NCBI RefSeq assembly: GCF_001678675.1 | Contig: NZ_LZRN01000002.1 | Coordinates: 62,001-126,000 of the forward strand | Reading direction: 5' to 3' | DNA from: Gelidibacter algens | GTDB taxonomy: Bacteria; Bacteroidota; Bacteroidia; Flavobacteriales; Flavobacteriaceae | Length of the DNA stretch: 64,000 bases | Shown here: positions 46,248-54,848 of the stretch, piece by piece | How positions within the stretch are numbered: position 1 is the stretch's first letter | Layout of the letters: every line of letters starts with the position of its first letter | Made by a program: the position numbers and the translations under genes | Notes under the pieces: generated by a model | The model's input: the letters and a program-made list of their open reading frames with translations, nothing else | The model's database searches: none | What the model was told of the DNA's origin: nothing

Positions 46248-47603
46248 ATGAACGTACATTTTATAGCCATTGGTGGGAGTGCAATGCACAACCTTGCCAT
46301 AGCTTTGCACAACAAGGGGTTTCAAATAACAGGCAGTGATGATGAGATTTACGAACCTTCCAAATCAAGATTAAAACAAAAAGGCTTGTTGCCAGAAAAC
46401 TTCGGTTGGTTTCCTGAAAAAATCAATAGTGACATTGATGCCATTGTATTAGGAATGCATGCCAAAGCAGATAATCCCGAGCTTTTGAGAGCCCAAGAGC
46501 TAGGTTTGAAAATTTACAGCTATCCTGAATTTTTATACGAACAGTCCAAACATAAAACCCGCGTAGTCATTGGTGGAAGTCATGGCAAAACGACCATTAC
46601 TTCCATGATTTTACATGTCATGCATTACCATGGCATTGATGTAGATTATATGGTAGGTGCACAATTGGAGGGTTTTGATGTGATGGTAAAACTGACAGAT
46701 GACAATGATTTTATTGTGTTGGAAGGGGATGAATATTTGAGTTCTCCTATTGACAGACGTCCAAAGTTCCATTTATATCAACCAAATATTGCCTTGTTGA
46801 GTGGCATTGCCTGGGATCATATCAATGTATTTCCAACCTATGAGAATTATGTGGAACAGTTTGAGATTTTTGTGGATAGCATCGTCAATGGTGGAAGTAT
46901 TACCTATAATGAGGAAGATTTAGAAGTGAAAAGGGTAGTGGAAGCTTCAGAAAACACCATCAGAAAATTACCATACCACACAGCAGCGTATACTGTAGAC
47001 AATGGCGAAACCCTTTTGGAAACTCCAGAAGGCCCCTTGCCAATTGAAGTTTTTGGGAAGCATAATTTGAATAATCTTGCCGGTGCCAAATGGATTTGCC
47101 AACACATGGGCGTTGACGAAGATGATTTTTATGAGGCCATTTCCAGTTTTAAAGGGGCAAGCAAACGTTTAGAGAAAATAGGAGAGGGTAGCAATAGCAT
47201 TGCTTTCAAAGATTTTGCGCATGCGCCAAGTAAGGTCAAAGCAACAACCAATGCCGTAAAAGAACAGTTTCCTGAAAGAACCGTTGTGGCCTGTTTGGAG
47301 TTGCATACTTATAGTAGCTTGAATGCTAATTTTCTAAAAGAATATAAAGGCACCTTAGATGCCGCTGATGTTGCGGTCGTGTTCTATTCGCCGCACGCGC
47401 TGGAAATTAAAAAGATGAATGCCGTGTCAAAAGAAGAAATTGCTGATGCTTTTGAACGTGACGATTTAATTATTTATACCAATCCTGATGATTTTAGAGC
47501 GTTTTTGTTTTCGCAAAGTTTTGAGAACAAAGCGCTGTTGTTGATGAGTTCAGGCACGTATGGTGGTTTGGATTTTGGTGAGGTAGAAGGATTGATGGTA
47601 TAA
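46248..47603 (+). CDS. mpl: UDP-N-acetylmuramate:L-alanyl-gamma-D-glutamyl-meso-diaminopimelate ligase (Mpl)
   Basis: A 451-residue Mur ligase of the Mpl type, recycling the murein tripeptide by attaching it to UDP-MurNAc in the cytosol. N-terminal GIGG-like FIAIGGSAMHNLAIALHNKG, the P-loop VIGGSHGKTTITSM near residue 108, EGDEYLSSPIDRRPKF near 165 and HNLNNLAGAKWICQ near 272 are typical. It differs from MurC in the AIGGSAMHN start and in the ALEIKKMNAVSKEEI tail. It has its own promoter and a shared terminator with the convergent FKBP gene. Confidence 0.92.
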   Translation: MNVHFIAIGGSAMHNLAIALHNKGFQITGSDDEIYEPSKSRLKQKGLLPENFGWFPEKINSDIDAIVLGMHAKADNPELLRAQELGLKIYSYPEFLYEQSKHKTRVVIGGSHGKTTITSMILHVMHYHGIDVDYMVGAQLEGFDVMVKLTDDNDFIVLEGDEYLSSPIDRRPKFHLYQPNIALLSGIAWDHINVFPTYENYVEQFEIFVDSIVNGGSITYNEEDLEVKRVVEASENTIRKLPYHTAAYTVDNGETLLETPEGPLPIEVFGKHNLNNLAGAKWICQHMGVDEDDFYEAISSFKGASKRLEKIGEGSNSIAFKDFAHAPSKVKATTNAVKEQFPERTVVACLELHTYSSLNANFLKEYKGTLDAADVAVVFYSPHALEIKKMNAVSKEEIADAFERDDLIIYTNPDDFRAFLFSQSFENKALLLMSSGTYGGLDFGEVEGLMV

Positions 47604-47672
47604 TGCTTTGATGGAGAGTACAGAGTAAGCTCTAGCCGTTTAGTTGTTTAGAGTTTAGCCCTTAATGGAAAC

Positions 47673-47708
47673 AAAAAAAGCCACTTACATCAGTAAATGG
47701 CTTTATAT
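47673..47708. terminator. Bidirectional terminator between mpl and the FKBP gene
   Basis: Stem AAAGCCACTTAC / GTAAATGGCTTT (one wobble) with loop ATCA. A-rich on the left and T-rich on the right, so it can serve both convergent genes. Confidence 0.75.
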
Positions 47709-47723
47709 AAAACTCTTAGATCT

Positions 47724-48152
47724 TTATTTAATCTCAACCAATTCTAGATCGAAAACTAAATCTTGACCTGCTAATGGATGATTTCCATCCACCACAATGT
47801 GGTCATCTTTAATGTCAACCACTCTGAACTGATGTTCTGTTCCATCAGGCCCTTTAGATGCTAGACCCATTCCAACTTCTGGTTCCATATCCTGTGGCAA
47901 TTGGTCTTTTTGTACTTGATGAAACAATTCTTCTTGAACGTCGCCATAAGCTTCTTCCTTAACTACTTCAACTGTTTTTTTATCGTTCACTTGCATATCA
48001 AGAATAGCATTTTCAAAACCAGGAATCAATTTGCCTTCACCAATGGTGATTTCTAATGGCTCACGCTCCAATGAACTGTCAAAAACTTGTCCGTTGGTTA
48101 ATTTTCCTGTGTAATGTACTTTTACCGTATCGTTTTTCTTTACTTGACTCAT
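47724..48152 (-). CDS. FKBP-type peptidyl-prolyl isomerase, SlyD-like
   Basis: A 142-residue SlyD-like FKBP with an inserted IF (chaperone) domain. The FKBP half shows VKVHYTGKLTNGQVFDSSLEREPLEITIGEGKLIPGFE; the IF part contains KEEAYGDVQEELFHQVQKDQLPQDME; the fold closes with DGNHPLAGQDLVFDLELVEI. It lacks the His-rich metal-binding tail of E. coli SlyD, which is usual in Bacteroidota. It catalyses proline isomerisation and assists folding in the cytosol. Start ATG 48152. Confidence 0.93.
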   Translation of the reverse strand: MSQVKKNDTVKVHYTGKLTNGQVFDSSLEREPLEITIGEGKLIPGFENAILDMQVNDKKTVEVVKEEAYGDVQEELFHQVQKDQLPQDMEPEVGMGLASKGPDGTEHQFRVVDIKDDHIVVDGNHPLAGQDLVFDLELVEIK

Positions 48153-48180
48153 AAATCCTTTTTAATGTTATTATAAGTTA

Positions 48181-48188
48181 CAAAATTA
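48181..48188 (-). promoter_or_regulatory. -7 element for the FKBP gene
   Basis: The minus strand reads TAATTTTG, matching TANNTTTG, 28 bp before the ATG at 48152. Confidence 0.45.
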
Positions 48189-48331
48189 TCATTTATAGGG
48201 TGGCTGCCAAGGTTTTGAGGCTTTAATCGGGTGTAATTAAGAAAAGCTTAACGTAATGGGGTTTTTAATAGGATGTATTACAATACTATTAACGTTTTTT
48301 GACTATTTTCTTTATGATTACATACTCAGAC

Positions 48332-48365
48332 TTGAAGACGATAACTATAAAAAACCTTAAATTTG
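48332..48365 (+). promoter_or_regulatory. Candidate promoter for the FNT channel gene
   Basis: TTG at 48332-48334 and -7 TAAATTTG at 48358-48365, 23 bases apart, the upper end of the normal spacing. Confidence 0.5.
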
Positions 48366-48394
48366 TGTAAACGTCTATACATAATTTGCTATTT

Positions 48395-49243
48395 ATGAAA
48401 GAGGAAAATAAAGATCAAGAGAAACATCAAAAAGACTTAGAAAAAAAGTCAGAGGAAGTTAAAGAACCAAATAAGTATACAGAAATTCTCAGCCGTGTCA
48501 TTCATGAAGGGGAAGAAATATTTAAAATAAAAAAAAGAGCCATGTTTTTGAGTGCTGGCATTGCAGGACTTGAAATAGGTTTTAGTTATGTCTTGGTCTG
48601 TACTGTATTTTTTCTCTTGCAGGGTTCAGTTGATGATACGTTTATTTATAAATTGTTTGGACTGGTATATCCGTTGGGTTTTATTCTTGTTATCTTGGGT
48701 AAATCGGCGCTCTTTACTGAACAAACTTCCGTGTTGGCCTTACCAGTTCTTAATGGGCAACGATCAATTTGGGAACTGTTACAAATTTGGGGAATCGTTA
48801 TCATTGGCAACGTCATCGGTGGCATTGCTTTTGTTTTTTTTATTGGGTCTTTAGCTTCAAAACTCAATGTATTTAATGAGGAGACGATGGTTGTTATTGG
48901 GACTCATGTTCTTGACCATGATTATTGGGTGCTTTTGGTAAGTGCTATTTTTGCAGGATGGCTTATGGGGCTCCTGACCTGGCTTTTGAATAGCACCACA
49001 ACAACATTGACGCGCATTGTTATCATTACATTAATAACGGGAACCATCGGTTTTGTAGGCTTTCATCATAGTATTGTTGGTAATATTGAAGTGTTTGGGG
49101 CTTTTTTGCATTCTGATGCCATAACCCTGACCGACTATCTCATGTTTCTTTTAATTACTTTGATGGGGAATGGAATTGGCGGCGCCATTGTGGTAGGTCT
49201 TTTTAAATATCGAATTTTTGAGTCCAATCATGCACGTGGATAG
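48395..49243 (+). CDS. Formate/nitrite transporter (FNT) family channel
   Basis: A 282-residue membrane channel of the FocA/NirC family, with six hydrophobic segments from about residue 50 on. The charged N-terminal tail (MKEENKDQEKHQKDLEKKSEEVKEPNK) precedes YTEILSRVIHEGEEIFKIKKRA. Loops carry FNT-like LGKSALFTEQTSVLALPVL and WLLNSTTTTLTRIVIITLI. The precise anion (formate, nitrite, hydrosulfide or lactate) cannot be read off. I took ATG 48395 rather than 48386. A 45-bp hairpin after the stop probably ends transcription from both sides. Confidence 0.85.
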   Translation: MKEENKDQEKHQKDLEKKSEEVKEPNKYTEILSRVIHEGEEIFKIKKRAMFLSAGIAGLEIGFSYVLVCTVFFLLQGSVDDTFIYKLFGLVYPLGFILVILGKSALFTEQTSVLALPVLNGQRSIWELLQIWGIVIIGNVIGGIAFVFFIGSLASKLNVFNEETMVVIGTHVLDHDYWVLLVSAIFAGWLMGLLTWLLNSTTTTLTRIVIITLITGTIGFVGFHHSIVGNIEVFGAFLHSDAITLTDYLMFLLITLMGNGIGGAIVVGLFKYRIFESNHARG

Positions 49244-49312
49244 TTTTAAACTGAATAGATTTTGATTTATTCTAATGGTTCCGTAGTTTACACCTTTAAA
49301 AACTGAATGAAA

Positions 49313-49357
49313 GCACAACCACCTACAAGTAAAACTATTAATTATAGGTGGGTGTGC
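49313..49357. terminator. Long hairpin between the FNT and dipeptidyl peptidase genes
   Basis: Stem GCACAACCACCTA / TAGGTGGGTGTGC, 13 bp with one mismatch, loop 19 bases, located between convergent genes. No long T run follows directly, so it could be a repeat rather than a terminator. Confidence 0.45.
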
Positions 49358-49414
49358 ATTCTCAAACAGCGAATAACATTGTTGCCTTTTAAAAAAATAA
49401 TTCTCCTATAATTC

Positions 49415-51499
49415 TCATTTCATTATTAAGTGTTGAATGAAAAATTCCATCATTCTACTGAAATTTACAGCGGTATGCCCTTGGTCTGGACCCACTTGTA
49501 CTTCAAAGCTTTTTTCAGCCTTCTGCAAAGCCTGTATTAATTGCAGAGAATTTGATGGGTGTACATTATTGTCGTTAGTACCATAAAAAATCATCAATTC
49601 TCCTTTTAAATCCTTTGCATAGTTCATGACACTAGATGCTTCATACCCTTCCTTATTATTTTCCAATAAGTTCATATAGCGCTCTGTATAAATGTTGTCA
49701 TAATTTCTCCAGTCAGTTACTGCCGAATTGGCTACCGCGGCATGATAAACCTCTGGAAATCTTAACAGACTCATAGCTGCAACTGTTCCTCCATACGACG
49801 TTCCATACACACCAACTCTAGTCTTATCAAAATAAGGACGGTCATACAATGATTTTATACCTGCTGCAAAATCGTCCATTTCCACAATGCCCAAATTTCC
49901 ATATAATTTATCGAGCATTTCTTTACCTCTTCCACCAACATTTCTTCCATCTATATTCACAACTAAAAAACCAAATTCAGTGATTGGATTTGGGAGACGA
50001 AAAGTTTCCGTAAAAGCGTTCGTTGCTGGCCCACCGTAATTGCTCAGAATTAAGGGATATTTTTTTGTAGGGTCAAATTGCGATGGAAAGTGAATCATAC
50101 CGTGCAATTTTGTTTCACCATCTGCAGACGTGAATTCGAATGTTTCCACAGTTTTAAAGCCCAACGCTTCAAATTTTGATAAATCAGTTTTTAAAAGTTC
50201 TGCAATCACGTTTCCTTTTTCGTTCACGAGGTTCATAAAAGGAGGACTGTTGTGTGTTTGTGCAATATCAATAAAATGTGATCCTGTAGGGGATAAAACA
50301 ACCGAATGGTGGTAGGCAGGATTTGTTAAACGAACATCATTGGTGCCATCAAGGTTGACACGATGCAGCTGCATTTTCATATGATTGTCACCACTAGCTG
50401 CCATGTAGTAGACCAGCTTTTTTGCTTCATCAACTTCAATAATTCTGTCCACTTCAAAATCGTGTTGGGTCAGTTTGTTGACTAATTTTCCGTTGAAATT
50501 GTAGAGGTAATAATTTTTAAAACCATTTCTTTCAGAAGCCCAAATAAAATGTTGGTTGTCTTTTAGCTTATAGATTTCAGGAGAATTTTCCGTGAAACTA
50601 GGAACCCACTCTTCCCTAACCACAACTCTAGATTTACCAGTGATAGGATTGGCGGCTTTGAACTCCATAAGATCTTGCTTCCTATTGGTGCTATGAAAAA
50701 GCAATTCTTTTCCGTCAGGAGACCAGTCTATTTCATATAAATACGTGCCAATGGCACCATCATTAAACGGCTTGCCGTCACGAGTATCAACAGTAATGGT
50801 TTTTTTAGTTTCCAAATCGTACACCAACAAGTCAACCGGCAAGTTTTTAGCCCCCACTTTTGGATAGGCTTCAACTTCAAGCGAGTCTTGTATTTTTGTC
50901 TGATTATACAGTACATAATACATCTGAGCATCTTTTTCTTCAAATCTATAAAAAGCGACTTTTTTACTATCAGGTGACCACCACATTGCTGTATTTTGGC
51001 CCAGCTCTTCGCCATATACCCATGTTGCAATTCCGTATTTTACAAGATTTTCCTCATTACCATCGCTGGTTATGGCTACAACATTACTGCCATCAGGATT
51101 ACTGATGTATACGTTTCTGTCTTTTGTAAATGCTTTTAATTTGGCGTCAGGTGAAATGACCGATGCATATTGTCTCCCACGTGCTGGTCTGCCCTGTCCG
51201 CTATATGGCGTTCTTGGAGGCGACTTGTAAACTTCAGATGTAATAACCTTCTTTTTATTGACATCAAATGTATGTACGGTGTCATTTTCAATATAAGTAA
51301 ATGTATTACCGTCTGCGCTCCAGTCGACCTTAGGTGATAATCTTTGTACAGAGCTATATAATTGCGATGCCATTTTTTGATACTGATCGTATCCTGGCAT
51401 GTTTTTTATTTTACCTTGGGCGTTAGTTGTAACTCCCGACAATAAACATAATGATAAGCAAAATAAGGCTGTGGTTTTCTTTGTAAGACTGAAATTCAT
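49415..51499 (-). CDS. S9 family dipeptidyl peptidase IV-like protein
   Basis: A 694-residue exported serine peptidase with signal peptide (MNFSLTKKTTALFCLSLCLLSGVTTNAQG). An N-terminal beta-propeller (residues about 40-480, with repeated YIEN/WSPDGKELLF-type blades) precedes the alpha/beta-hydrolase. Catalytic serine is in GVYGTSYGGTV near 570, Asp in IFYGTNDNNVHPSN near 645, and His in GPDQGHTAVN near 678. Domain order and length match DPP IV (S9B). It releases X-Pro dipeptides, fitting a peptide-feeding lifestyle. The remnant of another S9 peptidase lies 40 bp upstream. Confidence 0.92.
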   Translation of the reverse strand: MNFSLTKKTTALFCLSLCLLSGVTTNAQGKIKNMPGYDQYQKMASQLYSSVQRLSPKVDWSADGNTFTYIENDTVHTFDVNKKKVITSEVYKSPPRTPYSGQGRPARGRQYASVISPDAKLKAFTKDRNVYISNPDGSNVVAITSDGNEENLVKYGIATWVYGEELGQNTAMWWSPDSKKVAFYRFEEKDAQMYYVLYNQTKIQDSLEVEAYPKVGAKNLPVDLLVYDLETKKTITVDTRDGKPFNDGAIGTYLYEIDWSPDGKELLFHSTNRKQDLMEFKAANPITGKSRVVVREEWVPSFTENSPEIYKLKDNQHFIWASERNGFKNYYLYNFNGKLVNKLTQHDFEVDRIIEVDEAKKLVYYMAASGDNHMKMQLHRVNLDGTNDVRLTNPAYHHSVVLSPTGSHFIDIAQTHNSPPFMNLVNEKGNVIAELLKTDLSKFEALGFKTVETFEFTSADGETKLHGMIHFPSQFDPTKKYPLILSNYGGPATNAFTETFRLPNPITEFGFLVVNIDGRNVGGRGKEMLDKLYGNLGIVEMDDFAAGIKSLYDRPYFDKTRVGVYGTSYGGTVAAMSLLRFPEVYHAAVANSAVTDWRNYDNIYTERYMNLLENNKEGYEASSVMNYAKDLKGELMIFYGTNDNNVHPSNSLQLIQALQKAEKSFEVQVGPDQGHTAVNFSRMMEFFIQHLIMK

Positions 51500-51537
51500 T
51501 GGTGTTTGTTTAAATTTAATAAGTTTAGCTATTAATT

Positions 51538-51765
51538 ATAAAAATGGCCATTACAACTAAAGTGTTTCTTTGAGTCATTTGAAAAAACTCGTTTAGCCAT
51601 ACCAACGCATTTTTGGGGTTTTAGTACCCAGTGGTTTTCATTAGGAAAATAAAGTAACTTACTTTCTATTTCTAACATCTGCTCCGCTTGATAAGCACTC
51701 AAGCCTTGCTCAACTGGCACTCGGTAATCTTTACCTCCCTGAATAATCAAAATTGGTGTGACATA
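51538..51765 (-). pseudogene. C-terminal remnant of an S9 (acylaminoacyl) peptidase
   Basis: Only the last 70 or so residues of an S9C-type peptidase remain: TPILIIQGGKDYRVPVEQG (Asp of the triad), then PNENHWVLKPQ (catalytic His). A further one-base shift near 51610 leads into NALVWLNEFFQMTQRNTL. The catalytic domain front and serine are missing, and 190 bp upstream (51766-51956) show nothing. It is a 5'-deleted gene rather than a small gene. Confidence 0.7.
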
Positions 51766-51956
51766 TTATTCTTAGAGATGCTCAATTTATAAAATTACTT
51801 TCATTAGAGCATTAGAACCATGGTATATAATAGAAGTTGTGGAATGATTTTGATTTAAATCTCGTCTTATTAATGTGAGCCAACAAAGTGGGAAGCTTTC
51901 AGAAATAGCTGAAAAATTATAAAGAATTAATTGACGAGACTGCTGAAGTTTCAAAT

Positions 51957-52473
51957 TCAATAAACTTCAACACCGTCAGTAGTAAATGAAAATGATTTAT
52001 TACCCAAGCCACCAATCATAACCGCTTGAAAAATAGGGTTTAGCTTTTCATTTCCATACCATTCAATTATAAAATTGGCACCTGAGCCACCGGTTTTGTC
52101 TTCTTCATCTACAACATATTCTAAAGTTTCGAAGGTGTTTAAAAAGATGGTAGATTCAATATACTTTCTTACCAGTTTTCCTTCGGTATTGTAATAATCC
52201 AGGCGGCTTATGTATAAGGTATCGGTTTCACTTGTGTTGTGGATGCTTAGGGTAGAGGTTAATAAGGTCCTGTCATTTCTCGTACGTTGGTAGATGTCAG
52301 AATATACGGGTACATATACTTTTTTTGTTTTAAATACGCTGTCCGTTTTGGCAGTCGATTTTTCCAAATGATGGTCTGTGGAGACGGATTCTATTTTCTC
52401 TGAGGGAGTTTTTTTGTCACACCCGAGTATGAAACTAAAAAAGGCTAAAAAAAAGAACTGTAGAATATTTCAT
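51957..52473 (-). pseudogene. DUF3124 lipoprotein, start region frameshifted
   Basis: The mature part (about 155 residues) is a DUF3124 protein with VYVPVYSDIYQRTRNDRTLLTSTLSIHNTSETD and FIIEWYGNEKLNPIFQAVMIG. Function is unknown. An ATG at 52473 opens MKYSTVLFFSLF then stops; removing one T from a run of eight (A8 on the plus strand near 52447-52454) gives MKYSTVLFLAFFSFILGCDKK, a perfect lipoprotein signal. As written, translation could only restart at TTG 52367, giving a cytosolic protein. The shift is likely an artefact. Confidence 0.75.
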
Positions 52474-52747
52474 ATAAGTGGAGGTATCAAAAGAGTGGCA
52501 AAGATTGCTGCCAAACAAATATAATAAAGATTTTACAGGATGAGGAAACGGTTTTCATCAAATGATATAAACTTTCTTTTAATACATTCTCCGACGGCTT
52601 TGCATCGAGAATATTCATAAAAGGTAATATTCAGTATAATTCAGTGCGTCTGCTTTTATTTTTTGTGGAAAAGAAACTGCTGTAAGTTGTATATAAATTA
52701 GGGTAAAATGATTGCATGATTTAATCCTTGGATGTAGTGTCTTTCAC

Positions 52748-54019
52748 CTATAATTCAAAATTATTGATGTGTTTCCAAATTTTCGAGCAAAAATCATCTT
52801 TATACATCAATGTGTTGGTTCGCGTTGGGTGTACACGATTGGTAAGAATAATTAAAAACCTATTGTTATCGGGATTCAAAAAGAAAAAAGTTCCGGTATA
52901 GCCCGTGTGGCCGAAATCATTTTTCTTATAAAACTCATTGGGTTTTCGTTTATCGAAACCGATCCCACGGTAAATACCCTTTGTTGCGAGTGGCGATTTT
53001 CTAAATTTTCTAATGACCTTTCTTTTTAGAATTTGTTGTTCCAGATACTTTCCTTTGTTGAGTAGCATCTGGCAAATTACAGAGATGGATTTTGCATTTG
53101 CAAACAAACCCGCATTTCCTGAAACCCCACCGAAAATGGCAGCAGCTTCATCATGCACATAACCCTTTAAGGTATCTTTTCTGAAAAAATTATCAATCTC
53201 GGTGGGAATCACATTTTGCTCAGAAGTCCATTTCAAAGGATTGTATCCAATGTTCAAAAGATCTAACTCGCTAAAATTTTTATTGGCCAGTTCATCCAAT
53301 GTCATACCAGTTTTTGCCTCCAACATTTGTTGTACAAGAATCAAATTCAAATCGCTGTACAAATACTTTCCTCTAGGGTTGATAAGGGCCAGAGCTATTT
53401 GATCAGACACCGTTTTATAAAATTCGGGATTCAACCACATGTTTTTAGAAATCTGAACATAATTGTCTTTGGTTTCAAAAGAGAGGTAATTTGTATCGTA
53501 AACAATATTTTTATTGACATACACATTATCAAATAGTTCAGGATAATCTTCTGATTTTTCACTACTCAAAAACGGTAATCCATCGGGTGTTGACAGCAGG
53601 TTTTTATAAAAAGTTATGCCAGATTTTAGCCCTGTTGTGTGCGTTAACAATTCAAAAAGGTTCAAATCAGCAATGGCCGTATTCTTATACACGGCAACTA
53701 CATCACCCAAGTTATCGTCTAAATTTAGCTTATCCTCTCCAACCAAACGCATTGCTACTAGGGTTGTTCCCAAAACCTTGGACATAGAAGCCAAATCGTA
53801 AACATCATCTGTTTTTACTTGGTGTTGTTCTGAGTAATCATGATACCCATAATTTTTCATGATATAAACAGAATCTTTGCTACCCACGACAATTTGAGCC
53901 CCAGGAAAAAATCCGTTTTCAATTGCATTTGTCATCATCGAATCTATGTAAACTTCATTTTTTTTGGTGTCGAAATTTTTTTTGGAATGTTTCAGGGAAC
54001 GGCAACTGGTGCCTGACAA
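52748..54019 (-). CDS. Serine hydrolase of the beta-lactamase/PBP4* family
   Basis: A class-C beta-lactamase-like hydrolase (about 423 residues as read). Catalytic SMSK (SxxK) lies near residue 78 in YDLASMSKVLGTT; LYSDLNLILV (Y-x-N equivalent) is near 225 and FGHTGYTGTFF (HTG in place of KTG) near 380. A lipoprotein-like stretch (LILSGTSC) is at the N-terminus, but upstream signal residues (KPFVLQLFF) need one extra T in the T7 run before it (A7 at 54014-54020 on the plus strand). The true start is therefore unclear, and 54019 is only where the frame opens. It may act on peptidoglycan or esters. Confidence 0.78.
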   Translation of the reverse strand: MSGTSCRSLKHSKKNFDTKKNEVYIDSMMTNAIENGFFPGAQIVVGSKDSVYIMKNYGYHDYSEQHQVKTDDVYDLASMSKVLGTTLVAMRLVGEDKLNLDDNLGDVVAVYKNTAIADLNLFELLTHTTGLKSGITFYKNLLSTPDGLPFLSSEKSEDYPELFDNVYVNKNIVYDTNYLSFETKDNYVQISKNMWLNPEFYKTVSDQIALALINPRGKYLYSDLNLILVQQMLEAKTGMTLDELANKNFSELDLLNIGYNPLKWTSEQNVIPTEIDNFFRKDTLKGYVHDEAAAIFGGVSGNAGLFANAKSISVICQMLLNKGKYLEQQILKRKVIRKFRKSPLATKGIYRGIGFDKRKPNEFYKKNDFGHTGYTGTFFFLNPDNNRFLIILTNRVHPTRTNTLMYKDDFCSKIWKHINNFEL

Positions 54020-54848
54020 GATTAAAAAAACAATTGAAGTACAAATGGCTTATTTTTTCTATTTTTTCGTTGTTTTATTCTTAAACCTTGAATTGTTATA
54101 AAAGATGATTTTTCTGTTTTGAATTCAAATTATAGCAATCAATACTGGATTAGTGTAGTGTTTAATTAAAGTCTAAATCAAGTTGTTCACTTATTGGAGG
54201 AAGGTAGATATTTTCTACAAACCATTATTCTAAATCTAAGAATTTTTAATAAGCGTCTGAACTCAACAACTATAAATGCAAAATTTATTGTCCTCCTTTA
54301 TCGGTTGAAACAACTTTTGGCAACTATTCTAAACAAGTTTTTATGTGTGATTAACTTAGAGTTAAGGAGAATTATGTTTTCTTTAAAATTGGGTTCGGGG
54401 CTGTAAAATTTGGGTTTCTAAGTGAGTCGTGTGTTTTAACAAACACATCGCCCAATATGATAAACATCATTTCTGCCACTAGTAAGTTTGATATTATAAA
54501 GTAAATGATGGTGGAATTTTCATTGAAAGAGAAATCGATGGGCATCTAATTTTTGCGCAAAAAATGTGCAAGTTGTCACAGTTGATTTTTTTACCGACTT
54601 GATTTTCTTGATTATAGGGGTTCCTTTCTATGATGATGCCAAACAAGGAGAACGCGGCAGTCAAGCGCATTAAACTAGATGGTATTTATTTTGATAACAA
54701 CGCAATAATTAACAGTAATCTCGACCCAATCTTTGACACTATGGTAAATGAATTTTCGCTAAAGAATACAAAAATTAACCTTAATACGTTTATGTGTATC
54801 CTAGGACAGGTAGAATTTACATGTATTAATTAACTAGCTCAACTTTTG
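54020..54848. other. 829-bp intergenic region with no recognisable gene
   Basis: Two short frames on the plus strand (70 and 67 codons) show no domain, ribosome site or Bacteroidota promoter, and codon use is not convincing. The region is A+T-rich and may contain decayed coding sequence. It separates the serine hydrolase from the T9SS protein. Confidence 0.5.

Noticed and set aside
54194-54406. 70-codon frame in the 829-bp gap
   Set aside because: No domain, no promoter or ribosome site, and base composition like non-coding DNA.
54630-54833. 67-codon frame in the same gap
   Set aside because: No recognisable homology or signal; kept only as part of the gap description.
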